Notes: generated from the letters alone by a model not told the origin. Counted from the first letter of the stretch, positions 1 through 11,227 are shown. The stretch is 64,000 nt of DNA from Amyloporia xantha (GCA_036971615.1 JAYKKR010000051.1:62001-126000); one strand, 5' to 3'. Numbers and translations: made by a program.

Positions 1-394
1 CCATCCCATCTTACATCCCTCACTCTCACGAGCAGACTGGTGGTCGAGATATGAGAAAGGTAACTTATTCTTGGTTAAACCTACTTGAGCGTGCTCTCCG
101 TGCTCTGCACGCTACATCCTGTCTTGCCCCATCCTTTCATCCTCTCATCCTGCCATCCCTGCCTCATCGTCGATGTTGCAGGGGGCACGTGAGAGGGATG
201 GTGTGCAGATGAGCGCAAGGCGAGGGATGCAGATGGAGCAGTCTTGTTTTCAGCCTTTTGTCTGTTTATATGTTTTATCGTTCGCGATATAATATTTTAA
301 TCGAGCCGTGCCCCCTCTCATCCCATCCTTCGGATGCCGAAGGATGGGATGCATCAACCGGCACGACGCAGGCTAATATAAAATTATTTTACGT

Positions 395-993
395 ATGAAA
401 AATTTACTTATTGATATTTTAGCTTTCGCTACTCTTTTTTCAGGTGTATTAGTTATTACTTCTAAAAATCCTGTTATAGCTGTAATTTTTTTAATCTCAG
501 TTTTTGTTAATGCTGCAGGATACCTAATACTATTAGGAATAGGATTTATTGGTATTTCTTATATTATTGTATACGTTGGTGCAATTGCTGTATTATTTCT
601 TTTTGTTATTATGATGATTAATATTAAATTAACTGATATATTAGAAACAGGTTCTCAGTATACAAAAACCTTCCTTTAGCTTTAGCTATAGGATCTTTAT
701 TTATATATGAAATTTTTACTATTATTCCTTTCAGTTTTAATAATGTCTCAGCAATATCTGCTTTGTTAGAAGTATTAACTAATCTAAATGGATTAATATT
801 AAATTCTGAAATTTATACAGTAAATGTAAATACTGCTTTTAGCCCTGTTATAGCTGATACTACATTCACTAACTTCTTACAAATTGAAGCCATTGGTCAA
901 GGTCTTTATACTTATGGAGCTTCTTGGCTTATTATTACTAGTGTAGTATTATTACTTGCTATGGTTTCACCAATTTTCATTTCTAGAAAATAA
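395..993 (+). CDS. nad6: NADH dehydrogenase subunit 6 (frameshifted copy 1)
   Basis: Complex I membrane subunit. It matches the intact 199-residue copy at 60042-60641 (minus), but an A run near 664-668 is one base short, so the frame breaks after about residue 90 and resumes in another frame to the same C-terminus. The length of 599 instead of 600 nt points to sequencing error. It lies in the inverted left arm. Confidence 0.9.
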
Positions 994-1204
994 ATATCCC
1001 CACCTCTCTTTGAACCCTCCATCTCTTAGATACCATCCTTCGGCCCATCCTCTAACCTCAACCCTCATCCCTCTCATCCATGGATGCACCATGGATGCAG
1101 GATGCCGGTTGCCGGGCAACCGGCAACCTGCGACCCTCATCTAGATGGTCCGAAGGATGGGTTGAGGCTAGAGGATGCAGATGGGAGATAAAGAAGATGA
1201 CAAG

Positions 1205-1615
1205 TTAGAAAAGACGTAAGGGGTTATTACGTGACCATCCTTCGGATGGCATGTTATATTCTTTAGCTTCACTTATAGATATAGCACCTGAACCTATTTC
1301 TAGGACAAATCCTATAGTTAATACAATGAAGAAAATTAATGCGACAGAAAAACCAAAAGTACTTACTTGATATAAAGTAACAGCAATTGGGAATAATAAC
1401 AGTATTTCCAGATCAAAAACTAAGAATAACATAGCAACAATATAAAAATGTATTTGAAAAGTAGATCTAGTTTGACCTTGTATAGCGTTAAATCCACATT
1501 CATATGCAGATACTTTAGCTTCATCGGGTCTATGTGGAGCTACTAATAAATTTAATGCCAGTAATATTACAGATAAAATAGGTACAAAAATAAATAACAT
1601 TAATAAAGTATTCAT
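1205..1615 (-). CDS. nad3: NADH dehydrogenase subunit 3 (copy 1)
   Basis: Intact 136-residue complex I subunit, identical in protein to the copies at 14637-15047 and 59420-59830. Its start codon follows the nad2 stop with no gap. The C-terminus ends in an unusual tail with PSEGW, encoded by a GC palindrome (see the 59420 copy). Confidence 0.95.
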   Translation of the reverse strand: MNTLLMLFIFVPILSVILLALNLLVAPHRPDEAKVSAYECGFNAIQGQTRSTFQIHFYIVAMLFLVFDLEILLLFPIAVTLYQVSTFGFSVALIFFIVLTIGFVLEIGSGAISISEAKEYNMPSEGWSRNNPLRLF

Positions 1616-3188
1616 TTAAAAGTTATATACAGATAAAGAAAGTAATTGTGTACTATTTAATAATATAGAAGGTTTAAGAACAAATAATAATATAGATAAA
1701 GTTAAAGTACTAATTAAAAAACTATGGAAATTACTTAGTTCAGATTCAGACGCTTGTACGTCAGTTTCTTCTGGCATCCATGCATGCCCCATCCCCTATC
1801 GACGATGAAAGGGATGCGGATGGCATAGGAGAATGAAGAACTCTAATTATTTTTAAGTAATAAGAAGCACTAATTACACTTACTACAATAGCTACAATAG
1901 CCATGAAATAGTATCCACTTTGTATAGCAGAATATAATACAAATTGTTTAGAGAAGAAACCAATTAAAGGAGGGATCCCTGCCATAGAGAATAAGCAAAT
2001 ACTTAAACTTAAACTAAGTAAAGGATTAGAAAAAAATTGACCTTTTAATTCAGATATAAATTTAATATCTTTATCCGTGCTTTGCACGGTCTGCATTCGT
2101 GGTTCGTACGCCGGCGATGATGCTTCGCCGGATCGTTGTACGACGTAACCAAAAGCTAATATAATTAAGAAAGTATTTAAATTAGTTATTGAATATTGTA
2201 TAATATAAAATATTAATGAATCTATAGATTGTTCTGTATTTATAGCTAATGTTAATAACATAAATCCTATGTGAGATATAGTACTATAGGCTAATAATCG
2301 TTTAATTCTAGATTGAGCTAAACCTACTACTGTACCTAAAATTAAGGATAGTAAGGAACTTATTAGTATTAAGTTTTTTAATACGTCACCTGTAACGCCG
2401 CCTATTTGTGTATGCAATTCTAATAAAAAGATTAAAATTGATATTTTTGGCATAGTAGTTAGCCATATTGTTACTATAGTGGGAGCATCATCGTAAACAT
2501 CTGGGGCCCAATTATGTAAAGGTGCGGCAGCTATTTTAAATAAGAAACCTACTACTACTAATATTAAACCTAAACTTAAACCTTGACTGATTGATGCTGC
2601 AAAGCCGGATACTGAGACTATACTATATATTGATTCAAAGTTTGTTAGACCTGTAAAGCTATAAATTAATCCTGCTCCCAATAATATTAAACAAGAAGAT
2701 AAACCACCTAATAAAAAGTATTTTAATCCAGCTGAAGTAGCTGCTTCTTTTTCTCGATATAAAGTAGATAAAATATATACGGCAAATGATTGTAATTCAA
2801 TACTTAAATACATAGAGATAAGATCAGCACTTGATACTAATAAAGACGCACCTAGTGTACTGAACAAGCAAATTAAGGAATATTTTGACGCCACTCCCAT
2901 CGACGATGCGTCGCTACGATTTATAGTAGGCCAAGAGATTAAAATTAAAGATCCTATTATAAATAGGAAAGCATCTAAAAGTTGAGATACTATGCTTACA
3001 TGGAATAAACCACTATAAATACCAATACCTGATCCAATTGACTGAATATAAAAAGCATTAAAAGCTAATGCTCCGGCATAAATAAAAATTATAGAAGATA
3101 TTCTAAGATATAATATGGATGAAATATTTTTATTGAATGAAGGTAGGGCAATTGCCACTATTAAAATTAAGATACTAAGAAAGATCAT
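1616..3188 (-). CDS. nad2: NADH dehydrogenase subunit 2 (frameshifted copy 1)
   Basis: Matches the intact 524-residue nad2 at 57845-59419. A C run near 1788-1791 is two bases short, inside a GC-rich palindromic insert, so the frame breaks after about residue 466 and the C-terminal 50 residues are out of frame. Length is 1573 against 1575 nt. Confidence 0.9.
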
Positions 3189-3357
3189 TACTCAACAAAA
3201 TTAATTCTTCTTTTACCTTTATCAGCTAACTCCTCTCTCAACCCTCTCTTCATCCTCATCCTGCATCCCTCGACCATGGTCGCAGGATGAGGGATGAGAG
3301 GGATGAGGGGCCGGAGAGTAATGTAAAAGAGTCCTAAAAAATAAAAATAATATAAAA

Positions 3358-3428
3358 GGTCTTTTAGTATAAAGGTTGTACAGCTACCCTTCAAGTAGCT
3401 AGTATCAGTTCAATTCTGATAAAGATCA
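3358..3428 (+). tRNA. trnE: tRNA-Glu (TTC), copy 1
   Basis: Acceptor GGTCTTT pairs with AAAGATC. The anticodon stem GCTAC/GTAGC encloses CCTTCAA, giving anticodon TTC with C instead of the usual U at position 33. The T-arm is well formed. Confidence 0.85.
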
Positions 3429-3431
3429 CGA

Positions 3432-3511
3432 GGAATGGTTTACATAGGTAAGTTAAAACGATTGCTAATTGTTCGGGTAATACCCTTAGGGGTTCGACTC
3501 CCTCTATTCCG
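3432..3511 (+). tRNA. trnS: tRNA-Ser (GCT), copy 1
   Basis: Acceptor GGAATGG/CTATTCC, anticodon loop TTGCTAA (GCT), and the long variable arm typical of class II tRNAs. One G shorter than the other two copies. Three bases after trnE and 46 before atp6. Confidence 0.9.
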
Positions 3512-3557
3512 TACATTCAATCTAATTAAGCACGACGACGAAACAACAACAAGAACA

Positions 3558-4331
3558 ATGTTCGGAAATATAAATCCCGTAATAATAAATTCTCCATTAG
3601 AACAATTCGAAGTTACTAGTTTACTAGGTTTAAACGCACCTATTTTAGGTTATTTAAATATAAGCTTAACTAATCTAGCTTTATATTCATTATTAGTATT
3701 ATTTATAATAGTATCATTACATTATATGGCTAATAATGACACTAAATTAGTACCTTCAAAATGGTCTATAGCTCTAGAAAGTTTATTTGCAAGTATAAAC
3801 TCAATGGTTAGAGAACAATTAGGTAAAGAACTTTACTTACCATTTATTTACTCTTTATTTTTTTTCATATTAATTGCGAACTTAACTGGTAATATACCAT
3901 ATTCTTTCACAATTACTACCTCAATAATGGTGTCAATTGGTTTATCATTCACTATACTAATAGCAGTAACAATTCTAGGTTTATCTATACATAAATTACA
4001 CTTCTTCTCATATTTTGTACCATCTGGAACACCTTTAGCTTTAGTGCCTCTATTAGTTTTAATCGAATTAGTTTCATACCTAGCAAGAGCTTTCTCTTTA
4101 GGTATAAGACTTTTCGCTAACATGGTGGCTGGACACACTTTATTGAAAATATTAGCAACTTTCCTATATCAAATGTTTAGCGGTAGTTTAATTGTTGCTG
4201 TTTTAACTGTAATTCCTTTTACTCTATTCTTAGCTATAATGGGATTAGAATTAGCAGTATCTTTTATACAAGCATATGTATTTGTAATATTAACATGTTC
4301 TTATATCAAAGACGCAATTGAATTACACTAA
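3558..4331 (+). CDS. atp6: ATP synthase F0 subunit a (copy 1)
   Basis: Intact 257-residue subunit 6 of the F0 proton channel. I chose the ATG giving MFGNINPVI, the usual start of mature fungal Atp6; an upstream in-frame extension runs through the tRNA-Ser gene and is not real. The channel helix SLGIRLFANMVAGHTL, with the essential Arg, is present. Confidence 0.95.
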   Translation: MFGNINPVIINSPLEQFEVTSLLGLNAPILGYLNISLTNLALYSLLVLFIIVSLHYMANNDTKLVPSKWSIALESLFASINSMVREQLGKELYLPFIYSLFFFILIANLTGNIPYSFTITTSIMVSIGLSFTILIAVTILGLSIHKLHFFSYFVPSGTPLALVPLLVLIELVSYLARAFSLGIRLFANMVAGHTLLKILATFLYQMFSGSLIVAVLTVIPFTLFLAIMGLELAVSFIQAYVFVILTCSYIKDAIELH

Positions 4332-4509
4332 TCATCGTGCTTTGCACGCCCCTCCCCGTACCTCGCGTGTTTATACTTTTATTAAAGGGGGATAAAGTAA
4401 ACGTGTCCTGCTGCATTCTCGCTCGGCATCCCTCATCTAGATGGTCCGAAGGATGGGACACTTGGGCTAGAGAGGAGCGCAGGATGAGATGATGGGTCAT
4501 TACTTATTA

Positions 4510-4731
4510 CTATGAATATAATAATAAGAAAGCAATCATTAATGAGAATAATCCAGTAGCTTCGGCTAAAGCAAAACCTAAAATAGCGTAACTGAATAAT
4601 TGTCCTCTTATTTGTGGGTTTCTAGCAGTTGATGCTATAAGTGCAGAAAAGATTAAACCTATTCCTGCTCCAGCTCCGATTAAACCTGAGCAGGCTAATC
4701 CAGCTCCTAAATATTTAGCTGCAGCTAACAT
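4510..4731 (-). CDS. atp9: ATP synthase F0 subunit c (copy 1)
   Basis: Ring-forming subunit 9, 73 residues from the canonical [11 protein letters not shown] start. A further in-frame ATG lies 12 codons upstream (4767). The two helices flank the ARNPQ polar loop, and the proton-binding Glu lies in [10 protein letters not shown]. Confidence 0.95.
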   Translation of the reverse strand: MLAAAKYLGAGLACSGLIGAGAGIGLIFSALIASTARNPQIRGQLFSYAILGFALAEATGLFSLMIAFLLLYS

Positions 4732-4908
4732 TTGTTTAAATAAAGTACGAAAGATAGTGTCTAACATATGCGCGCATCCTCATTCCTCACTCATCCCGCT
4801 AGAGGATGGGCCGGTTGCCGTATGCAGCAGAGCACACTCATAAATCAGCTCTCGCAGCGTGCCGCATCGACGAGGATTGACGCAATATACTCTTTTAGTC
4901 TTTAATAA

Positions 4909-4981
4909 CGAGCCCTTCCAGATTCGAACTGGGACCACCCTAATCGACAACTAGGTACTCTACCAATTAAGCTAAGGGCCC
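4909..4981 (-). tRNA. trnD: tRNA-Asp (GTC), copy 1
   Basis: Acceptor GGGCCCT/AGGGCTC, anticodon loop TTGTCGA (GTC), T-loop TTCGAAT. Clean cloverleaf. Confidence 0.92.
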
Positions 4982-5025
4982 TGCGTATTTAAAAGAGTTA
5001 TAAGATTGAAGATTATAACTCTTTT

Positions 5026-5099
5026 AAGAGCGTAGTATTAATTGGTTAGTATGACGATCTCCAAAATCATTGGTAGGTGTTCGAATCACCTCGCTCTTG
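5026..5099 (+). tRNA. trnW: tRNA-Trp (CCA), copy 1
   Basis: Acceptor AAGAGCG/CGCTCTT and anticodon loop CTCCAAA, giving CCA, which reads UGG only. The anticodon stem has one C-A mismatch. Confidence 0.9.
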
Positions 5100-5611
5100 T
5101 TCTTTCGTACCGTGCCCTCCGATGCATCCCTCTCATCCTTCGGCCCAACCTCTAGCCTCAACCCTCATCCTCATCCTGCGACCATGGTCGAGGGATGCAG
5201 GATGCCGGTTGCCGGGCAACCCTCTCTCCCTGCCATCCTTCGGATGGCACCAGCGACGATGAGAGCAGGAGGGTCGAGAGAGTGAGGTGCATCACTCAAT
5301 CAATGAGTGCCCGTGCATCCTGCTAGAGGAGAGGAGGCTTCGGATAAACACATAGTTTTTTATAAAAGAGTCTGAGTATGTATTTAAAATATACGTTCAA
5401 TTATTAGTTACAGTGTCATAGCATAATTTAATTAATCGTGCTTTGCACGATTAATTAAAAAAAAAATAGATATCTTACCATGCTTCGCATGCCTCATCCC
5501 TCTCATCCCTCCACCGGCACTGAGTAAGTGCCGGAGAGACGATGACGAATGTAAAACAAAAAAAAAAATAACCTCTGTCCCGCCTCAGTTTAGATTATTA
5601 TCTTATTAAAC

Positions 5612-6169
5612 GTGCAGAACACGAGGGGCTTTAAATTTATTATAAAAAATGTTAAGAAGTCAATTAAAAAAATAAAAAATAGTATTAATATCTCTTTAGG
5701 TACAAATACTTTAATCTCTAGATTTTTCCATAGTTCTGTAAATAAAAATAATAGTATTAATAATACGAATAATAATAATTATAATAATAAATTTAAATGG
5801 TTAAGTCTATTATGTATATTTATTATATTAATGATTAAATATTTATCACCATCATTATATGATTATATAATGAATTTAATTTCAATTGATCCTTATTGGA
5901 TAAAATATTCTTTATTAATATGGATAATAGGGTGGTTAATACATTATATTTTAGAATTTTATTTTTATATAGTTTTCTCCATAGATAGTAATTATTATAT
6001 TACTAAGCCTAAATACTTACCTAAATTCATATTGACTTGGTTAAATAGAATAGAGGATAATAGTAAAGTATCGAGTCAGGCTAAACATTGGTTTCTACAG
6101 ATGTATATCAGAATTATATTATTTCATCTTAGTTTAACATTCTTATACCTATATTTATTTATCTTATAA
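5612..6169 (+). CDS. ORF-C membrane protein (copy 1)
   Basis: Copy of the ORF at 10640-10080, 185 residues here, with a few A-run differences near the start that change residues 13-20. About three hydrophobic segments follow an Asn-rich linker. Function unknown; see the other copy. Confidence 0.75.
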   Translation: MQNTRGFKFIIKNVKKSIKKIKNSINISLGTNTLISRFFHSSVNKNNSINNTNNNNYNNKFKWLSLLCIFIILMIKYLSPSLYDYIMNLISIDPYWIKYSLLIWIIGWLIHYILEFYFYIVFSIDSNYYITKPKYLPKFILTWLNRIEDNSKVSSQAKHWFLQMYIRIILFHLSLTFLYLYLFIL

Positions 6170-6591
6170 ATTCCGACAGGCGTGCCATCCTTCGGATGGA
6201 CCTCAATTTGTTTAGATAAAAAAATTGAACAAAATATAACCCCCTACCTTCTGTCAGCCTCAAGGTCAGCCGCAGGTACAAGCTCAAGGAGGTGGTCCAG
6301 TGGAGGGAGGTGGTCAAGGTACAGCCTAATGATATCCTAGGTGTAATTGCTAAAACTCACTGGGTATTTAAAAGTGTTAATTATATAATACTTAAAAAAA
6401 AACTATTAACCCATCCCTCCACCCTCACTCTCGACCCTCCTGCTCTCATCTAGATGGTGCCATCCGAAGGATGGCCGGTCGCCCGGCGCGCTGCGACCCT
6501 CATCTAGATGGTCCGAAGGATGGGATGAGAGGGTTGCCGGGATGCCGGATAGGAGTAGATTTTTTGACTTCTTACAGTATTTAGCTTATAA

Positions 6592-6665
6592 TGGACTATG
6601 GTTTAATTAGGTAACACAGTAGAAACACGTAACTACAGTTATTGGTTCAAATCCAATTGGTCTAT
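6592..6665 (+). tRNA. tRNA-like element before ORF-B (copy 1)
   Basis: Good acceptor (TGGACTA/TGGTCTA), D-arm and T-arm (T-loop TTCAAAT), but the anticodon arm is 18 nt with an enlarged loop around ACACG, so no anticodon can be assigned safely. It ends one base before the ORF-B ATG. Confidence 0.6.
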
Positions 6666-6666
6666 A

Positions 6667-7355
6667 ATGAAAAATATAAAAAATTTTATTATAGTGACTT
6701 TTAGAGTCCTTTCTTCATTCTTATCTGCTTATCAGATACACGTATTAATTATATTCTTTATTTATATCGGGGTTATTATCTGGCGTGATCCTGCTCTTCA
6801 GGCATCCTGCTCTTCAGGCATATCAGAAATAACTTTTTATATTCAGTCAATTGGATCAGGTATAAGTGGTTATAATTACACCTGCACCATCGACGATGAG
6901 GCAGGGATGGCAGGATCCTGCTCTGCAGGTTTAATCACCAAAAAACTAAATAAATTACCTAGTTGGTTAAAAACAGTGATTTTATTTATTATTAGTTTTA
7001 TCTGTTTAAATTTTATGTATCAAAATACAGGTTTAAATGGAGGTCCATCCGAAGGATGGCACGCTATATTATTATCTAATCTTGTATTAGTTAAATTGTT
7101 TTTTATTTTAGGATCTATTTCTTCTTCATTATGATAGCTTACTACGCAATTACTATTTATTTATTTATATTGTTTTCTAAAAATAAAATAAGTGTTCCTA
7201 TTTATTTACCTCAATTTATTTTGGATTGGCTTAAATTTATTCAACAAATGAGTAAATATGAAAATAAAGGTTTGTATATAGAATTTTATTTTAGATTAAT
7301 CTTAGCTTATCTATTTATTTTATTACTGACTCTTTTCATATTAAGTAAATTATGA
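6667..7355 (+). CDS. ORF-B membrane protein (frameshifted copy 1)
   Basis: Matches the intact 229-residue ORF at 9579-8890, but one T is missing near 7124-7128, splitting it into two overlapping frames. Function unknown. Confidence 0.8.
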
Positions 7356-7619
7356 GTTATACTTGTTCACCTAACTTATGGGGCACGGGAATAAATTAAA
7401 ACAGTTATTATTATAATATAAATTAATATTTATCTATAACACATGTCTTTAAAGTGTTTAGAAATTTAATTTAATTACTTCAAATTCTTTTACCAATTTA
7501 TAATAAATTCAGGCGACGAAGTCGCAAATAATACGAACGACCCGCTTTACTAAATTGATATATTAAATATAGAATAATAATTTAAAACAAACACCTCCAA
7601 AGGAGGTTTTAAATTAAAA

Positions 7620-8665
7620 ATGAATTTTAGAAAAAGAACCATACAAGTATTAAAAAGCTTTATTAACTCCAACATTACCACAACATATCACAGATTTTAA
7701 AAATAAACTCGTAATTAGAATACTTAGAGTATTGGGTGGTTTAAGTATGTTATTAGTATTATCAAAAAAATTAGATATCTTATTCTCAGATCCAGCTTTG
7801 CACGCTATAGCTACAATATTTTGTATAATATTTATTATATTGTTTATGATATATAATATATACATAGCTTATCATATAATATTACATACTATTCGAGTAT
7901 TGAAAAGCGATAAATTAGATATTAGAAACTCCCCTTACTCCGAAGAAGGGGGAAGTGTTTGGGCTAGAGTAATATTATGTAGCAAAGGAATCTGTCAAGC
8001 GACCGGCCCTCTCTTCATCCGGCAACCTGCATCCTGCATCCCTCGACCATGGTCGCAGGATGAGGGATGAGGGTTGAGGCTAGATGAGGCTAGAGGGTCG
8101 AGGGTGTATACGGAGCTATGGGTTTAGGTGGAGCACTTGCAATAGATCATATAATAATGTTTAATGGTTTAGATCCCGACGCGTTACCTATATTAGCAAA
8201 AGTTATGACTGGGACAAATGAACAGGCGGCGAAGGAAATGAGAAAAGAAAGACTTAAATTAACCAGAAATAATATAGCATCCGAAGGATGGTATGAAGAA
8301 GAGTTGAATGCTTATGATAAATTATTAAATGATAAAATAATTAGTACAGATGAACATAACCTGCAAAGCAGGGATACTCCTCCAAAGGAGGTTCAGTAGC
8401 TAATTCTACAGAATCTGAAAATAAAAATTCTAATCTTATTAATAGTTCAAATAATTTCTTTTTATTACTAAATAATAATAATATAAATAAAAAAATTCCT
8501 TATTGGCTAAAAATATTATTTAGATTACTCATCCGAAGGATGGGTCGCAGGTTGAGGGACACGTTGCTAGAGAGGATGAGAGGCACGAGTAGTATTTTAG
8601 AATTTTTTAATAATTTAATTTATTTAAAACTATTTTGTTATTTCTCATGCTTTATCAATTATTAA
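7620..8665 (+). CDS. ORF-A membrane protein, interrupted (copy 2)
   Basis: Same gene as 52392-53440, here also missing two or three A's near 7655 so that the first frame breaks early. The coding sense runs through three frames: a hydrophobic N-terminal part, a middle part starting GAMGLGGALAID at about 8118, and an Asn-rich then hydrophobic C-terminal part from about 8402. The breaks sit at a GC-rich cluster (8004-8108) and at the palindrome CCTCCAAAGGAGG. No recognised domain. It is the spacer between the arms of the inverted repeat. Confidence 0.6.
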
Positions 8666-8889
8666 ATATATATTTAATATATCAATTTAGTAAAGAAGCG
8701 GGTCGTTCGCAGGTATTTGCGACTTCGTCGCCTGAATTTATTATAAATTGGTAAAAAGAATTTGAAGTAATTAAATTTCTAAACACTTTAAAGACATGTG
8801 TTATAGATAAATATTAATTTATATTATAATAATAACTGTTTTAATTTAAATTCCCGTGCCCCATCCGAAGTGGGGTGGGCAAGTATAAC

Positions 8890-9579
8890 TCATAATTTAC
8901 TTAATATGAAAAGAGTCAGTAATAAAATAAATAGATAAGCTAAGATTAATCTAAAATAAAATTCTATATACAAACCTTTATTTTCATATTTACTCATTTG
9001 TTGAATAAATTTAAGCCAATCCAAAATAAATTGAGGTAAATAAATAGGAACACTTATTTTATTTTTAGAAAACAATATAAATAAATAAATAGTAATTGCG
9101 TAGTAAGCTATCATAATGAAAGAAGAAATAGATCCTAAAATAAAAAACAATTTAACTAATACAAGATTAGATAATAATATAGCGTGCCATCCTTCGGATG
9201 GACCTCCATTTAAACCTGTATTTTGATACATAAAATTTAAACAGATAAAACTAATAATAAATAAAATCACTGTTTTTAACCAACTAGGTAATTTATTTAG
9301 TTTTTTGGTGATTAAACCTGCAGAGCAGGATCCTGCCATCCCTGCCTCATCGTCGATGGTGCAGGTGTAATTATAACCACTTATACCTGATCCAATTGAC
9401 TGAATATAAAAAGTTATTTCTGATATGCCTGAAGAGCAGGATGCCTGAAGAGCAGGATCACGCCAGATAATAACCCCGATATAAATAAAGAATATAATTA
9501 ATACGTGTATCTGATAAGCAGATAAGAATGAAGAAAGGACTCTAAAAGTCACTATAATAAAATTTTTTATATTTTTCAT
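8890..9579 (-). CDS. ORF-B membrane protein (copy 2)
   Basis: Intact 229-residue protein with about four hydrophobic helices and the C-terminal pattern YLPQFILDWLKFIQQMSKY followed by a last helix, which resembles ORF-C and more loosely the other orphan ORFs. Residues about 54-64 ([13 protein letters not shown]) come from a 31-bp stretch shared with nad2. A duplicated GCATCCTGCTCTTCA unit and palindromes encoding CTIDDEAGMAG and GPSEGW are inserted in frame. It starts one base after a tRNA-like element. Function unknown. Confidence 0.75.
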   Translation of the reverse strand: MKNIKNFIIVTFRVLSSFLSAYQIHVLIIFFIYIGVIIWRDPALQASCSSGISEITFYIQSIGSGISGYNYTCTIDDEAGMAGSCSAGLITKKLNKLPSWLKTVILFIISFICLNFMYQNTGLNGGPSEGWHAILLSNLVLVKLFFILGSISSFIMIAYYAITIYLFILFSKNKISVPIYLPQFILDWLKFIQQMSKYENKGLYIEFYFRLILAYLFILLLTLFILSKL

Positions 9580-9580
9580 T

Positions 9581-9654
9581 ATAGACCAATTGGATTTGAA
9601 CCAATAACTGTAGTTACGTGTTTCTACTGTGTTACCTAATTAAACCATAGTCCA
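9581..9654 (-). tRNA. tRNA-like element before ORF-B (copy 2)
   Basis: Identical to 6592-6665. Acceptor, D and T arms are good, but the anticodon arm is irregular. It is extra to the full tRNA set found elsewhere, so it may serve as a processing signal for the ORF-B message rather than in decoding. Confidence 0.6.
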
Positions 9655-9919
9655 TTATAAGCTAAATACTGTAAGAAGTCAAAAAATCTACTCCTATCCG
9701 GCATCCCGGCAACCCTCTCATCCCATCCTTCGGACCATCTAGATGAGGGTCGCAGCGCGCCGGGGCGACCGGCCATCCTTCGGATGGCACCATCTAGATG
9801 AGAGCAGGAGGGTCGAGAGTGAGGGTGGAGGGATGGGTTAATAGTTTTTTTTTTTAAGTATTATATAATTAACACTTTTAAATACCCAGTGAGTTTTAGC
9901 AATTACACCTAGGATATCA

Positions 9920-9997
9920 TTAGGCTGTACCTTGACCACCTCCCTCCACTGGACCACCTCCTTGAGCTTGTACCTGCGGCTGACCTTGAGGCTGACA
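9920..9997 (-). pseudogene. Gln/Gly-rich coding remnant (copy 2)
   Basis: An open stretch of 26 codons including the stop reads CQPQGQPQVQAQGGGPVEGG and then QGTA. It has no start codon and an in-frame stop just upstream. It looks like the low-complexity tail of a protein whose body is lost or lies in another frame after ORF-C. Present in all three copies (6252-6329 plus; 54695-54772 minus). Confidence 0.4.
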
Positions 9998-10079
9998 GAA
10001 GGTAGGGGGTTATATTTTGTTCAATTTTTTTATCTAAACAAATTGAGGTCCATCCGAAGGATGGCACGCCTGTCGGAAT

Positions 10080-10640
10080 TTATAAGATAAATAAATATAG
10101 GTATAAGAATGTTAAACTAAGATGAAATAATATAATTCTGATATACATCTGTAGAAACCAATGTTTAGCCTGACTCGATACTTTACTATTATCCTCTATT
10201 CTATTTAACCAAGTCAATATGAATTTAGGTAAGTATTTAGGCTTAGTAATATAATAATTACTATCTATGGAGAAAACTATATAAAAATAAAATTCTAAAA
10301 TATAATGTATTAACCACCCTATTATCCATATTAATAAAGAATATTTTATCCAATAAGGATCAATTGAAATTAAATTCATTATATAATCATATAATGATGG
10401 TGATAAATATTTAATCATTAATATAATAAATATACATAATAGACTTAACCATTTAAATTTATTATTATAATTATTATTATTCGTATTATTAATACTATTA
10501 TTTTTATTTACAGAACTATGGAAAAATCTAGAGATTAAAGTATTTGTACCTAAAGAGATATTAATACTATTTTTTATTTTTTTTAATTGACTTCTTAACA
10601 TTTTTTTTATAATAAATTTAAAGCCCCTCGTGTTCTGCAC
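10080..10640 (-). CDS. ORF-C membrane protein (copy 2)
   Basis: 186 residues from the first ATG, or 174 from a second ATG at 10604 (MLRSQLKKIKN), which I prefer because the first twelve codons cross a GTGCAGAACACG palindrome. A basic N-terminus and an Asn repeat precede about three helices and the family-like motif YLPKFILTWLNRIEDNSK. The upstream same-strand leader carries TTAGTTACAGTGTC (near 10845-10858) and a TAAAAGAGT box (near 10881-10890). Function unknown. Confidence 0.7.
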   Translation of the reverse strand: MQNTRGFKFIIKKMLRSQLKKIKNSINISLGTNTLISRFFHSSVNKNNSINNTNNNNYNNKFKWLSLLCIFIILMIKYLSPSLYDYIMNLISIDPYWIKYSLLIWIIGWLIHYILEFYFYIVFSIDSNYYITKPKYLPKFILTWLNRIEDNSKVSSQAKHWFLQMYIRIILFHLSLTFLYLYLFIL

Positions 10641-11153
10641 GTTTAATAAGATAATAATCTAAACTGAGGCGGGACAGAGGTTATTTTTTTTTTTGTTTTA
10701 CATTCGTCATCGTCTCTCCGGCACTTACTCAGTGCCGGTGGAGGGATGAGAGGGATGAGGCATGCGAAGCATGGTAAGATATCTATTTTTTTTTTAATTA
10801 ATCGTGCAAAGCACGATTAATTAAATTATGCTATGACACTGTAACTAATAATTGAACGTATATTTTAAATACATACTCAGACTCTTTTATAAAAAACTAT
10901 GTGTTTATCCGAAGCCTCCTCTCCTCTAGCAGGATGCACGGGCACTCATTGATTGAGTGATGCACCTCACTCTCTCGACCCTCCTGCTCTCATCGTCGCT
11001 GGTGCCATCCGAAGGATGGCAGGGAGAGAGGGTTGCCCGGCAACCGGCATCCTGCATCCCTCGACCATGGTCGCAGGATGAGGGATGAGGGTTGAGGCTA
11101 GAGGTTGGGCCGAAGGATGAGAGGGATGCATCGGAGGGCACGGTACGAAAGAA

Positions 11154-11227
11154 CAAGAGCGAGGTGATTCGAACACCTACCAATGATTTTGGAGATCGTC
11201 ATACTAACCAATTAATACTACGCTCTT
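11154..11227 (-). tRNA. trnW: tRNA-Trp (CCA), copy 2
   Basis: Identical to 5026-5099. Transcribed away from trnD, with two opposed TAAAAGAGTT boxes in the 44-bp gap between them. Confidence 0.9.

Larger units (their letters stand above)
1..7571. repeat. Left arm: inverted copy of 8669-16250
   Basis: The arm is the reverse complement of 8669-16250: nad6, nad3, nad2, trnE, trnS, atp6, atp9, trnD, trnW, ORF-C, the tRNA-like element and ORF-B appear in mirrored order, with paired coordinates summing to about 16,240-16,252. It ends at 7571, where ATA (7569-7571) is shared with the start of the next unit. Near the join (7375-7545) it has substitutions as well as homopolymer indels relative to the other copies, suggesting thin read support. 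It is probably an assembly or library chimera; a true inverted isomer is possible. Confidence 0.9.

Noticed and set aside
3435..3557. N-terminal extension of atp6
   Set aside because: It is the translation of the tRNA-Ser gene; the MFGNINPVI start is canonical.
3848..4138. Minus-strand 96-residue frame opposite atp6 (and its copies)
   Set aside because: Shadow of the atp6 coding sequence on the other strand.
5077..5285. Open frames rich in HPS, ATMVEG and PASHPSD across GC clusters (also 32557-32820, 43766-44347, 45754-46020, 47333-47601)
   Set aside because: They are translations of palindromic repeats, occur on both strands and several frames at once, and have no conserved start context.
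7501..8700. CRISPR-like or phage-like array
   Set aside because: Repeats are palindromic modules with irregular spacing and no cas genes; this is organellar DNA.
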